Origin: Bacteroidales bacterium
GTDB taxonomy: Bacteria > Bacteroidota > Bacteroidia > Bacteroidales > UBA3824
Direction: 5' to 3'
Assembly (NCBI GenBank): GCA_017541145.1
Contig: JAFXZT010000137.1
Location: 45,078 to 109,077 of the forward strand
DNA: 64,000 nt
In this document: positions 28,387-37,289 of the stretch, one piece after another
Numbering within the stretch: position 1 is the stretch's first letter
How the letters are laid out: each line of letters opens with the position of its first letter
Position numbers and translations under genes: made by a program
Notes under the pieces: generated by a model
What the model was told of the DNA's origin: nothing
The model's input: the letters and a program-made list of their open reading frames with translations, nothing else
Database searches by the model: none

Positions 28387-28556
28387 CATAATATTACAAG
28401 CACACCGTCTTTTAACTGATTTTAAAACCGATTTTGTTTCTTGACGAAACACAAAACATCAACAGAAGGGAACATTTTGCACGCCGACTTGCAAAAAAGT
28501 TTTGTCAACAACAAAAAAATACTTACATTTAAAAAGTATGACAATTTTCTGCAAGG

Positions 28557-28599
28557 TTTCGGGCTAAATCGTGTTTTTTTTGATAGATTTAGCCCGAAA
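28557..28599. repeat. Perfect 14-bp inverted repeat (terminator or operator)
   Basis: TTTCGGGCTAAATC (28557-28570) pairs perfectly with 28586-28599; the loop is T-rich. It ends 27 bases before the -7 box (TATTTTTG, 28627-28634) of the ABC permease gene. It could terminate upstream transcription or be an operator for the transporter operon. Confidence 0.55.
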
Positions 28600-28642
28600 G
28601 TCTGCATTTTTTTTAGAAAATTGTGTTATTTTTGCTGCAATT

Positions 28643-29563
28643 ATGGAAATAAAATCATATCTGCGCTTACAGTTAACGCTGATTAATAGAAAAATACGGG
28701 ATTTTGGAATGAATCCGGTGTTGGGGCATATTGTTATATTAACACTAATTGCCCTTGCCGGATGGTTGCTTTTTATAAAAATTCCCTCGTATGCACCTTA
28801 TATAACACTATTGTTTTGTATCTATGGACAGTCAATTTTGTCGCAAAAGCAACGCTCTGATTTTCTGTATATTGTCTATGGCGACAAAACTAAACGGCGA
28901 ATAAGAATTATTGAAAACCTGATTGTAAATATTCCTTTTATTACCTTGCTTTTAATTGAAAGTCAATACATTGAGGCGGCTGTATTGCCGGTTGTTAGCG
29001 TAATTATGGCTTTTGTTGAGGTAAATTCAAAGAGTATCGTGTTGCCAACACCTTTTTCAAAAAAGCCATACGAATTTGCCGTCGGATTCAGAAAAACTTT
29101 TTTATTTGTTTTGTTGATTTATGCTCTGTCTGTTATTTCGGTATGTGTCAACAATTTGAACCTCGGATTATTTTCTGTTTTTGTACTTTGCCTGTTATGT
29201 GCGACGTATTATGGCAAAGTGGAAAACGAGTATTATGTTTGGATTTTTTCAGAAAGTCCTAACAAGTATTTGATGCACAAGATATTGACGGCAATTCAAC
29301 ACACATTTTTGATGACACTTCCGGCGGTGGTGCTGCTAACAGTGTTTTTCCCTGATAATTGGTGGCTCGTTTTGCTTGCAACGGCAATCGGGGCGTTTTT
29401 GGTAATCACATTTTTGCTTGCGGCATATTCGGTCTATCCCGGTGAAATTGGGTTGCTGGAACTTATATTCATTTTATTGGTGTTTATTCCGCCGTTTGTC
29501 TTGGTTGTGATACCATATTTCTATGTTCGTTCTGTTAATCGTCTAAAAAATATACTTGTATGA
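28643..29563 (+). CDS. ABC transporter membrane protein
   Basis: 306 residues from ATG 28643. About seven to nine hydrophobic segments, e.g. HIVILTLIALAGWLLFI, TLLFCIYGQSIL and LIFILLVFIPPFVLVVIPYF. It looks like the membrane partner of an ABC-2-like exporter; its stop overlaps the start of the ATPase gene (ATGA). The -7 box TATTTTTG ends only 8 bases before the ATG, so the transcript would be almost leaderless from this promoter. The longer in-frame start at 28571 lies inside the inverted repeat and is unlikely. Confidence 0.75.
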   Translation: MEIKSYLRLQLTLINRKIRDFGMNPVLGHIVILTLIALAGWLLFIKIPSYAPYITLLFCIYGQSILSQKQRSDFLYIVYGDKTKRRIRIIENLIVNIPFITLLLIESQYIEAAVLPVVSVIMAFVEVNSKSIVLPTPFSKKPYEFAVGFRKTFLFVLLIYALSVISVCVNNLNLGLFSVFVLCLLCATYYGKVENEYYVWIFSESPNKYLMHKILTAIQHTFLMTLPAVVLLTVFFPDNWWLVLLATAIGAFLVITFLLAAYSVYPGEIGLLELIFILLVFIPPFVLVVIPYFYVRSVNRLKNILV

Positions 29564-30237
29564 TTAAGATTGTCGATTTGCACAAAAGTTACGATTCAAA
29601 ATCCATTCTCAAAGGCATCAACACCGAGTTTTCGCGTGGCAAAATTTACGGAATCATCGGCGAAAATGGCGCGGGAAAAACTACTCTGTTCCGCTGCATT
29701 GCCGGTCTTGAACGTTTTGACGGCGAAATCACCTCCGATTTGCAGCCGTTGAAAAACTATTTAGGGCTGCTTTTTGCCGAGCCGTATTTCTTCGACAAAA
29801 TCACCGGCGAGGAGTACATCCGCCTTTTGTGCAACGCCCGGCACAAGGTCATTAACGGCATCACCGACAAGAATATTTTAGACCTGCCGCTGTCGCAGTA
29901 TGTTTCGACGTATTCAACAGGAATGAAAAAGAAACTGGCTCTGCTTGCGGTGCTTTTGCAGGGCAACGAGTTTTTTGTTTTGGACGAGCCTTACAACGGC
30001 ATTGACATCAACGGCAGCATTGTCCTGACAGAGATTTTGCTGAAACTCAAAGAGTTGAATAAGATTGTCCTTTTGTCGTCGCACATTTTTTCCACCTTGC
30101 GCGACACTTGCGATGAGATTTTAGTATTGAAAAACGGAACTTTCACAAAACACGTCTATCGTGATAATTTTGACACACTTGAAGATGAATTGAAAAGTTC
30201 AGGCGTGAAGGATTTGGTGGGAAGGCTGGGGCTATGA
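29560..30237 (+). CDS. ABC transporter ATP-binding protein
   Basis: 225 residues. Walker A GENGAGKTT near 34, signature YSTGMKKKL near 119 (a usual exporter variant of LSGGQ), Walker B FFVLDEPYNG near 140, and H-loop SSH near 173. It is translationally coupled to the upstream membrane protein. The base composition is GC-richer than its partner gene. The substrate is unknown. Confidence 0.9.
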   Translation: MIKIVDLHKSYDSKSILKGINTEFSRGKIYGIIGENGAGKTTLFRCIAGLERFDGEITSDLQPLKNYLGLLFAEPYFFDKITGEEYIRLLCNARHKVINGITDKNILDLPLSQYVSTYSTGMKKKLALLAVLLQGNEFFVLDEPYNGIDINGSIVLTEILLKLKELNKIVLLSSHIFSTLRDTCDEILVLKNGTFTKHVYRDNFDTLEDELKSSGVKDLVGRLGL

Positions 30238-30352
30238 ATTCTTGCCGTAAAACACGCAGTCCTTGCATATCTTATCCAATGCAATTTCTTGAAGTTTAAA
30301 GTCCTTACCTACTATATTTCTTATCAGATTAGTGATGTTCCCAATTTTTTAT

Positions 30353-30360
30353 TATTTTTG
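30353..30360 (+). promoter_or_regulatory. -7 promoter box (TATTTTTG)
   Basis: A full consensus match 22 bases before ATG 30383. Unlike the three related genes at 37290, 41427 and 58228, there is no GCGGT...ACCGC hairpin in this leader. Confidence 0.5.
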
Positions 30361-30382
30361 CAAAAACTAAAACGGCATTATT

Positions 30383-31954
30383 ATGGGACTCTATATCAAT
30401 TTAGGCAACAATGGATTCCGCACGGCGAGAAACAGTGAATATGTGGACAAGTCGGGACTGATTGGCGTTGTCAACAGAACACTCGACACAGAATATAAGT
30501 TTACTTGTGTAAGCCGTTGCCGCAGGTTCGGCAAATCTATGGCAGCGAAAATGCTAAGCGCGTATTACGACAGAACTTGCGATTCGCGTGATTTGTTCAA
30601 AGATTTAGAGATTACAAACGACCCGACATTTGAGACACATCTCAACAAATATTCGGTGATTTTCATCGATATGAGCAATTTTACGCCAAGATTCAAGGAC
30701 GAACCTAACATCATCGGACATATTGACAGCGAGGTTAAAAACGAACTTCTCTCAATGAATCCCGATGTCAAAGTATCTGACACTGACGATCTTATGAACT
30801 GCCTTGTGCGTGTTCACGACGCCACTGGCGAAAGATTTGTGTTAATAATCGACGAGTGGGATGCAATCTGCCGCGAGTTTAAGGCGGGCAGCGAGGCTAT
30901 GGACAGATACGTTACGTGGCTTAGACGGATGTTTAAGAGTGTCAACGCAGCCGACGTGTTTGCAGGCGTTTATATGACCGGAATTCTGCCAATAAAAAAA
31001 TACAAAACAGAATCAGCATTGAATAATTTTATAGAATATTCGATGATTGTGCCGGGACAAATGGCACGATATTTTGGTTTTACTAAAGACGAGGTATCCG
31101 CTCTCTGCAAAAAAAACGATATGGATTTTGACGAGGTTGAGCGTTGGTACGACGGATATATCATTGGCAAGCAAAAGTCGATGTTCAATCCCAACAGCGT
31201 AATGACCGCAATGCGAATGAATGTCTGTGCCAACAATTGGGGCAAGACTGGCGCATACGATTCGGTTTCTACATATATTCAAATGAATTTTGAGGGCTTG
31301 AAAGACGACATCATAAAAATGCTTGCGGGTAATCGTGTAAAGGTCAACACTACTAAGTTTCAAAACGATATGTCCATCATCCGCAGCAAAGACGATGCGC
31401 TTACGGTGCTGATTCACTTGGGATATTTGTGCTACTATTTTGAAGACCGTACCTGTGGAATACCTAATTTTGAGGTTTGGGAAGAAATGAAAAACGCCGT
31501 TGAAAATACCGATTGGTCCAACATCGTAGAAGTTATCCAAAACTCTGAAAATCTGTTGGATGCCGTTATCGACTGTGACGAATCTGCCGTAGCTCGTGCG
31601 GTTGACAAAGCCCATGACGACAACACTTCCATTCTGTCATACAACAACGAAAATTCAATGGCATGCGTGCTGTTTATGGCTTTCATCGCCGCCAAAAACG
31701 ATTATATAATTCACCGCGAACTTGCTTCGGGAAAAGGTTTTGCTGATTTAGTTTTGATTCCGCGTTGCCATATTAACAAGCCCGCAATGATTTTGGAGTT
31801 GAAATTCAACAAAGACGCCGATTCCGCCATACGCCAAATTCACGAAAAGCGTTACACCGGCAAAGTGCTTGAATATACCGGAAATATCATTTTAGTCGGC
31901 ATCAATTACGACAAAACAAGCAAGACCCACGAATGCAAAATTGAAAAGGTGTAA
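30383..31954 (+). CDS. AAA-ATPase-like / PD-(D/E)XK nuclease-like protein (divergent member)
   Basis: 523 residues. The N-terminal AAA-ATPase_like domain has Walker A SRCRRFGKS near 44-52 and Walker B FVLIIDEWDAI near 152; the C-terminal PD-(D/E)XK_9-like domain has ADLVLIP...MILELKFNKD near 453-478 (D, E, K). It belongs to the same broad family as the genes at 37290, 41427, 53256 and 58228 but is far in sequence from the trio. Function of the family is not established; a DNA-targeting or defence role is possible. Confidence 0.85.
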   Translation: MGLYINLGNNGFRTARNSEYVDKSGLIGVVNRTLDTEYKFTCVSRCRRFGKSMAAKMLSAYYDRTCDSRDLFKDLEITNDPTFETHLNKYSVIFIDMSNFTPRFKDEPNIIGHIDSEVKNELLSMNPDVKVSDTDDLMNCLVRVHDATGERFVLIIDEWDAICREFKAGSEAMDRYVTWLRRMFKSVNAADVFAGVYMTGILPIKKYKTESALNNFIEYSMIVPGQMARYFGFTKDEVSALCKKNDMDFDEVERWYDGYIIGKQKSMFNPNSVMTAMRMNVCANNWGKTGAYDSVSTYIQMNFEGLKDDIIKMLAGNRVKVNTTKFQNDMSIIRSKDDALTVLIHLGYLCYYFEDRTCGIPNFEVWEEMKNAVENTDWSNIVEVIQNSENLLDAVIDCDESAVARAVDKAHDDNTSILSYNNENSMACVLFMAFIAAKNDYIIHRELASGKGFADLVLIPRCHINKPAMILELKFNKDADSAIRQIHEKRYTGKVLEYTGNIILVGINYDKTSKTHECKIEKV

Positions 31955-32132
31955 TTTATTTTTTGAAACAATTGAAAATTCAAAACCAGAAATCTTTTCT
32001 GTAACAATATTTTTAAAATTTAACAATCAACATAACAATCTAAAATTCAACACAATATCCCGAATAGTAAAAATTAAATTAATAATGGCTTAAAAAAAAC
32101 GATAAAAATGTATTATTTCTTAAAATTAATTA

Positions 32133-32140
32133 TAACTTTG
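32133..32140 (+). promoter_or_regulatory. -7 promoter box (TAACTTTG)
   Basis: A full consensus match in the 270-base gap before the 32227 lipoprotein, implying a leader of about 80 nt. Nothing else is apparent in 31955-32226. Confidence 0.5.
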
Positions 32141-32226
32141 CCGCTGAAAAAAATATGAAACGATTAAATCGACATCAAGACTTTAAATAATAATAAATTT
32201 AATTAACATTTTAACTATTACTCACA

Positions 32227-32802
32227 ATGAAAAAAAGAATTCTTATGACATTTGTAGCAGCGTCATCTTTGATGTTTGCAGCATGTGGCGGTGGCAACAA
32301 CAATGTAACTCCGGCAGATAACCAAACTGCTACTGATAACAAAACAGCTACAGAATCTAATGCAGCAAACGATGCAATCATCCCTGTTGATGCATCAGCA
32401 ACACTCGACAAAACTTTTGAAAACGACAAATTCTCAGTTCAATATCCTTCTGCTCTTACTCCAAAAACAGTAGAAGGTTCTGATTTTTTCATCGCTAACG
32501 AATCTGGAGAAGTTACATTCAACTTTACATGGAATACCGAAGGTCCGGCTATTTCTGATCTTCAGTCTTTGCTTGAAAACTATGTTTACATGTTGAAATC
32601 TCAAGGTACAGTTGAAACTCAAGCTGTAAAAGGCAACAAATTCGTTATCAAAGTTTCTGACGAAAATACTACAAAATACGCTTTCGGTGTTATGAAAGAA
32701 GACAAAGTTGGCGTTATGGGCGAATATTCTTACCCGAAAGAAAATGCTGCTGATTTTGAAAAATATGCAGGCGCATTAATCAACTCTATTAAATTTAAAT
32801 AG
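32227..32802 (+). CDS. Lipoprotein, function unknown
   Basis: 191 residues. Lipobox MFAAC (Cys20), a Gly/Asn/Thr-rich linker to about residue 60, then a domain (FENDKFSVQYPSALTP...FIANESGEVTFNFTW) with the look of the PsbP/DUF1795-like fold. Probably a surface or periplasmic lipoprotein. It is closed by a strong terminator. Confidence 0.7.
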   Translation: MKKRILMTFVAASSLMFAACGGGNNNVTPADNQTATDNKTATESNAANDAIIPVDASATLDKTFENDKFSVQYPSALTPKTVEGSDFFIANESGEVTFNFTWNTEGPAISDLQSLLENYVYMLKSQGTVETQAVKGNKFVIKVSDENTTKYAFGVMKEDKVGVMGEYSYPKENAADFEKYAGALINSIKFK

Positions 32803-32830
32803 GCTATTTTTTCAATTACTGTTTTATATC

Positions 32831-32880
32831 AAACACGAAATTTGCGTTTCTTTATTCGCAGGTTTCGTGTTTTCTTTTTT
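32831..32880 (+). terminator. Intrinsic terminator
   Basis: AAACACGAAA (32831-32840) pairs with TTTCGTGTTT (32863-32872), with a further inner TGCG/CGCA stem; a T-rich tail follows to 32880. Confidence 0.75.
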
Positions 32881-33089
32881 TATGACTTTTCTATTTCTAA
32901 GATTATTTCAATAAAACACGATTTTTTTTGGATTTTAAGAAAGTAATTTGTTTTTTTGTAAAAATTATTTAAGTAACATCCACTTTCGTAAGTATTTTTC
33001 CGTTGTTAAATATTTGCGAAACATGAGTAAGTAACATCAATTATATCAGATAATAACTTTAATTACTAACCTAAAAAAAAAGATTGAAT

Positions 33090-33716
33090 ATGAAACATCT
33101 TATAATTTTAATTTTGGCAATTGTATTGAATATCAATGCATTTGCACAGACGTTTGAATGTGGTTTCGCTCTTGGTGAAGGTCCGATAAATCATAATGAA
33201 AAACGCACAGCAATCGAAATGTCGATGCATGCCGGTGTAAAAAGGGACTACAGTTTTTCTTTCGGCGGCTATTACACATTGTTTTTAACAAATTCCAAAG
33301 AAGATACCCGATTCGAAGATTTTTTCGACGATTATAAATTCCGTTATCGTGGAATTTATGCCGGATTTTATGTTGAAAAATGTGTATTTCAACGTGCATT
33401 TTTTTCTGTAAATATCGGTACAAAATTAGGTTTTGGAGGTATTAACTACGGCAACGACAGCGAAAACTACGATGAAGACGACGAATATTATGAGAATAAT
33501 GCCACTTATGACAAACTTGACCAAAGCTTTGTAATGGCGTTAGAACCGTATATTTCAGCCGATTTTGCTATTTCGGACGATTTATCACTTTCGGCAGTTA
33601 CCGAATACAGAACATTGAATTGTATGCATCTGAATTACAACAATTGTAACATCGCAAGCGGAAGCAGTCTCAACGGCTGTACTTATTTCCTAAAATTAAC
33701 AGTATACTTTGATTAA
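33090..33716 (+). CDS. Secreted protein, possible small outer-membrane beta-barrel
   Basis: 208 residues from ATG 33090 (the in-frame TTG at 33084 is less likely). The signal peptide ends ...NINAFAQ. The mature part alternates aromatic/hydrophobic strands (YSFSFGGYYTLFLTN, YAGFYVEKC, FFSVNIGTKLGFGGINYG, LSLSAVTEYRTLNC) and ends in a strand TYFLKLTVYFD, as in outer-membrane beta-barrel proteins. An acidic loop (DEDDEYYEN) is in the middle. No specific family recognised. Confidence 0.6.
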   Translation: MKHLIILILAIVLNINAFAQTFECGFALGEGPINHNEKRTAIEMSMHAGVKRDYSFSFGGYYTLFLTNSKEDTRFEDFFDDYKFRYRGIYAGFYVEKCVFQRAFFSVNIGTKLGFGGINYGNDSENYDEDDEYYENNATYDKLDQSFVMALEPYISADFAISDDLSLSAVTEYRTLNCMHLNYNNCNIASGSSLNGCTYFLKLTVYFD

Positions 33717-33902
33717 TTAAAATATTAATTTACCGAGGATCCCCCAAAAGTGGTATTTTTCAAACGGGAAATATCAAATACCTCAGAAAAGTGGAACATT
33801 TACTATAACCAATATCGACGTTAATGGCTGTAATATAAAACCTCAAATTAGCTCTAACAGGTGCAAAATTAAAGAAAAATAAAATTAAATATGATTAAAA
33901 AC

Positions 33903-33939
33903 AATAAAGCCTGAAACTAATTATGTTTCAGGCTTTATT
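33903..33939 (-). terminator. Intrinsic terminator of the 33944 lipoprotein gene
   Basis: A perfect 15-bp inverted repeat (33903-33917 with 33925-33939) with a 7-base loop and flanking A/T tracts directly after the stop of the minus-strand gene. The rest of 33717-33902 holds two AAAAGTGG words and no gene. Confidence 0.75.
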
Positions 33940-33943
33940 ATGA

Positions 33944-35017
33944 TTATTCATCTTCATCATCCTTATCTTCGTCAGAAAAATTATTATTTCCTTGAATTTT
34001 GATATATTCTACGACTCCTTCCGGTGCATAAAATTCAATAATGCTCATCTCATTTTTTATAAAATAAGAATCACCGGAAATGGAATCAATACCAATTAAA
34101 TTTTGAAGATCTTCACTATCCAAATAATCACGACCAACCCAAAGATACTCATAGGCTCCGGCGTTCCAATACGGATACATATAATCTGAAGTTTTTACTG
34201 TTATAGTTACGATTTTACCGAGAGAATCAGTTTCCAAACTAAACAAATTTTTACCATTTCGTTTATAATTCGCAATATTATTCTTTTTGTTGACAGTAAT
34301 ACCTGCTAAATCACCCGGAAGAAAATCTCCCAACCGTATCGGTCCCAAACCATCTTTTTTAATAAATCCCAATTGACTTTTAGAATCGCAAACAGAAAAG
34401 CATACACCATTCCAATTGTACAAAAACTCTATAATATTATAAGTCTCATCGGAAACAAAAGCTCTTAATTTTTTGTCTTTTCGAACCCAAATCTTTAAAT
34501 CGCTTTCAAATGTAGATTCTGCATTGTCACGATTGTAATACCAAAGAGCTTCTGTTTTATTAAATTTGTCAAAAGTAATTTTGGGTAATACATTTATTGA
34601 TTTAGTAAGTCTGCCTTTTTTATACATAAATGTCTTAAAATCCAAAATCTCCCAATCGCAACCATCGCCTTCACACAATGTTTTATCTTTCTCATACACA
34701 ACAACATAGTTACCGGCAGTATCTTGATAACAAATTACAATTTCATTGAAAACATAATCCTCTTCGTCTTTATATTCGTAACAATAATAATAACGATCTT
34801 CCACTTTACTATTTTTCGGAGACGGTGAATCGGGATTCAACAATTTGAAAATATCGTAAGCTAAATATACGGTATCTTCATTCTCAACTTTCGTTGTAGT
34901 AGTCGTAGTGTCAACTGTCTGTGTCGGAATAGTTTGGACTTTATTTTGTTCCGAACTGTAGGAACAAGAACCAAATGTTATTCCCAAAATTGCAAGCAAT
35001 ATTATTTTCTTTTTCAT
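33944..35017 (-). CDS. Lipoprotein, function unknown
   Basis: 357 residues. The lipobox is FGSC (Cys18), followed by a Thr-rich linker (TVDTTTTTTKV). The mature domain is rich in Tyr and acidic residues; it ends with an Asp/Glu tail (DEDKDDEDE). No motif recognised. A minus-strand TATCTTTG box (plus-strand CAAAGATA) is at 35039-35046. Confidence 0.65.
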   Translation of the reverse strand: MKKKIILLAILGITFGSCSYSSEQNKVQTIPTQTVDTTTTTTKVENEDTVYLAYDIFKLLNPDSPSPKNSKVEDRYYYCYEYKDEEDYVFNEIVICYQDTAGNYVVVYEKDKTLCEGDGCDWEILDFKTFMYKKGRLTKSINVLPKITFDKFNKTEALWYYNRDNAESTFESDLKIWVRKDKKLRAFVSDETYNIIEFLYNWNGVCFSVCDSKSQLGFIKKDGLGPIRLGDFLPGDLAGITVNKKNNIANYKRNGKNLFSLETDSLGKIVTITVKTSDYMYPYWNAGAYEYLWVGRDYLDSEDLQNLIGIDSISGDSYFIKNEMSIIEFYAPEGVVEYIKIQGNNNFSDEDKDDEDE

Positions 35018-35084
35018 AAATTTTTATAATAATTTATGCAAAGATATAAATATTTTGTCGATTTTTTTAAAAAAAATTACAAAT

Positions 35085-36005
35085 TTAGTTCGTTAAAATT
35101 TCGACCTTATACCTCAATTCTTTGGCGTGATTGTACACATAATTACAAATATTCAAGGCTTCCGGCTCACGGAAACTGACACGATTTTGTACCAAATTGT
35201 CACCAACTGTAAATTTAAACGAAACTTCTGACGGATTGCCTTGTTTATCGGTAACTGTAATTGTGTATTTATCACCGAGTTGAGAATTTTTGATATTAGG
35301 AGTGGCAAAACGAAATGCCACCAAACAATCTCCGGCTTGTGTTCCTTTGCCCGGATTGATGTTAACAAGAAATAGCTGAATATCTGACGGCGTTTGCTCT
35401 GAATCAAACGGTTTAATTACTGCAAACGGAGTTTTGGGTTCAAGATTGAAAAATTCAGCTGCCTTGGAAAATTCACCGCAATTGTCTTCCCGATGAATAT
35501 TTTCAAGATCATCACGAAGAAAAGTGTTATCCGTTACAAATGAGTGAATTAACAATCCGGAAAGTATCGCCACGTACAACCAGTAAATTACATTCATTAC
35601 TATTTTGTATGACTTTTTTTTCTTTTCAACACGCTCCAATTCCTCATCAATTTCCTCAGCATATTTTTTTACATCAGGAAAATTTTCCATAGAAATCAGA
35701 GTTTTACGAAGATTATTTACTTGATCCGGAGAAACCTCTTTTGACTTGTAACTTAGCAATATCGCAGCAAAAAACATCGGCAACGATACAAAAAAAGCCA
35801 TCATTAGATTAGCAGTAGATGTAAACGCAATAGCCGAAAGTACACAATACCCCGCAAATGTAAAACAAATTAAAGATATTTTGCTACGAAACATGTCGCC
35901 AAAATTTTTCGGAAACGATGTTTTGTATTCTGCAATTGAAGTCTCAATATCTTTTATTGAGTTTTGAAAAGCAGTTCTAAATGAATTTTTTGATATTTTG
36001 TTCAT
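35085..36005 (-). CDS. Membrane protein of unknown function
   Basis: 306 residues from the ATG at 36005, 4 bases after the stop of the upstream gene. Two hydrophobic hairpin segments near 40-80 (SLICFTFAGYCVLSAIAF, MAFFVSLPMFFAAILLSY), a charged coiled-coil stretch (EEIDEELERVEKKKKSYK), one more TM segment (VIYWLYVAILSGLLI), then a soluble C-terminal domain. Operon with the zinc-ribbon membrane protein upstream. Confidence 0.65.
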   Translation of the reverse strand: MNKISKNSFRTAFQNSIKDIETSIAEYKTSFPKNFGDMFRSKISLICFTFAGYCVLSAIAFTSTANLMMAFFVSLPMFFAAILLSYKSKEVSPDQVNNLRKTLISMENFPDVKKYAEEIDEELERVEKKKKSYKIVMNVIYWLYVAILSGLLIHSFVTDNTFLRDDLENIHREDNCGEFSKAAEFFNLEPKTPFAVIKPFDSEQTPSDIQLFLVNINPGKGTQAGDCLVAFRFATPNIKNSQLGDKYTITVTDKQGNPSEVSFKFTVGDNLVQNRVSFREPEALNICNYVYNHAKELRYKVEILTN

Positions 36006-36009
36006 GGTG

Positions 36010-37080
36010 TTATTCGTTAGATTCTGAGGTTTTGAAAATTGTGTAATTACTTTGTAAAACATCGCTGAAATATGTTTGAACCGACGGTCTGATAAACAGC
36101 GGCAAAAGAACAATAACAGCAATTATAGCTACAAAAACAGCGAGTTTGAGTCGGTTGGAACGTCGCTTACTATCAGCCTTTTGAATCTCGCCGCCAAGCT
36201 GAGCGATAAATTTTCGGGCTTCAGGATTGTCGCCATAAACCGCTTTTGTAAGTCTTACATACTTATTGTAATCGTTGAGAGCCGTGTAATAAACTTCGTC
36301 AGCAATTGCAACAGGAGATGCCTCAATTTCAAAATCTTTATCATCAAATTTTACTTCGCTTTCACTTTTATATACTTTTACTTTGGAAGAATCGAAATTC
36401 ATTTTCCATTTTACACCGAAAAATCCTAACGGCAAAGCAATTACAAGAATGCATCCTCCGGTAGCTCCGGGATACGAAAATGCCGAAACAAACAACACGA
36501 TACCAATAAAAAGCATCAATGTTCCCTTATGAAATTTCAGTAAATCGAGAAACGTCGGTTTCGGGGCATTACTGATATTTTTAATACTTGCAGTGATATT
36601 GTCAATCAGATTTTTGATATTAAAATCAGAATCCTGACGAGCGTGCAAAACATGTCCGCAATGACTACAAATATTGCTAATCAACGGAAACGGTGCGCCA
36701 CAATCGGGACAGTTATCTATATTTTGCTCCTCTAACTCGGTTTTGAGATTTTCGGAACGGATAATATCAGCATCTTTGCCGTCCAAAACACCGGAATTCA
36801 ACGAATTAACACCGCTATTTGAAAGGATTTTTCCACAAAATTGACATTGATCGGCAATCAACGGAATCTGCGAACCGCACGACGGACAACTTTTGAGTTC
36901 TTCCTTTGAGAAAGATTTCAACCTTTGAGTTAACATATTGTCCAAAAAAGCGTTAATCTCAGCCTCGGAAACGCCCTCAGCAATAGCATTTTTCACAATA
37001 ACCTCACGCTCCTTGTAAGTAAGCACGCGGTCAACAAGAGCAAGTTTAGTTAGTTCAATTATTTTTTTTGAAACTGCCAT
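36010..37080 (-). CDS. Double zinc-ribbon membrane protein
   Basis: 356 residues. After an N-terminal helical region (SHOCT-like, residues 1-60) there are two zinc ribbons: CPSCGSQIPLIADQCQFCG near 65-83 and CPDCGAPFPLISNICSHCG near 124-142. Two TM segments follow (LMLFIGIVLFVSAF, CILVIALPLGFFGV) and another near the C-terminus (AVFVAIIAVIVLLPLFI). It is probably a membrane-bound regulatory or scaffolding protein. First gene of a two-gene unit. Confidence 0.75.
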   Translation of the reverse strand: MAVSKKIIELTKLALVDRVLTYKEREVIVKNAIAEGVSEAEINAFLDNMLTQRLKSFSKEELKSCPSCGSQIPLIADQCQFCGKILSNSGVNSLNSGVLDGKDADIIRSENLKTELEEQNIDNCPDCGAPFPLISNICSHCGHVLHARQDSDFNIKNLIDNITASIKNISNAPKPTFLDLLKFHKGTLMLFIGIVLFVSAFSYPGATGGCILVIALPLGFFGVKWKMNFDSSKVKVYKSESEVKFDDKDFEIEASPVAIADEVYYTALNDYNKYVRLTKAVYGDNPEARKFIAQLGGEIQKADSKRRSNRLKLAVFVAIIAVIVLLPLFIRPSVQTYFSDVLQSNYTIFKTSESNE

Positions 37081-37256
37081 AGTTCAATTTATTTGGAGTT
37101 AAATTTCAGCAATGTTATCAATTATTTTTGAAAAATAAAAAATCAAAATCGGGAAAATTACCACAACAAAAAGTAATATGTCACAAAATGCAAAATACAA
37201 GGAAGAATGATTTTATAAAAATTGGCATCTGCATCCCGTTTTTTGTAAAAAAGATG

Positions 37257-37288
37257 TATCTTTGCGGTGGAAGAAAAACTTTTACCGC
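37257..37288 (+). promoter_or_regulatory. Promoter box plus start-codon-proximal hairpin, nuclease copy 1
   Basis: The -7 box TATCTTTG (37257-37264) runs directly into a 10-bp stem: GCGGTGGAAG (37264-37273), loop AAAAA, CTTTTACCGC (37279-37288), with two G-U pairs. The ATG starts one base later. The same structure with compensating changes precedes the paralogs at 41427 and 58228. Confidence 0.7.
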
Positions 37289-37289
37289 T

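Noticed and set aside
33717..33902. Two AAAAGTGG words that looked like insertion-sequence ends
   Set aside because: No transposase, no paired inverted repeats and no target duplication could be seen.
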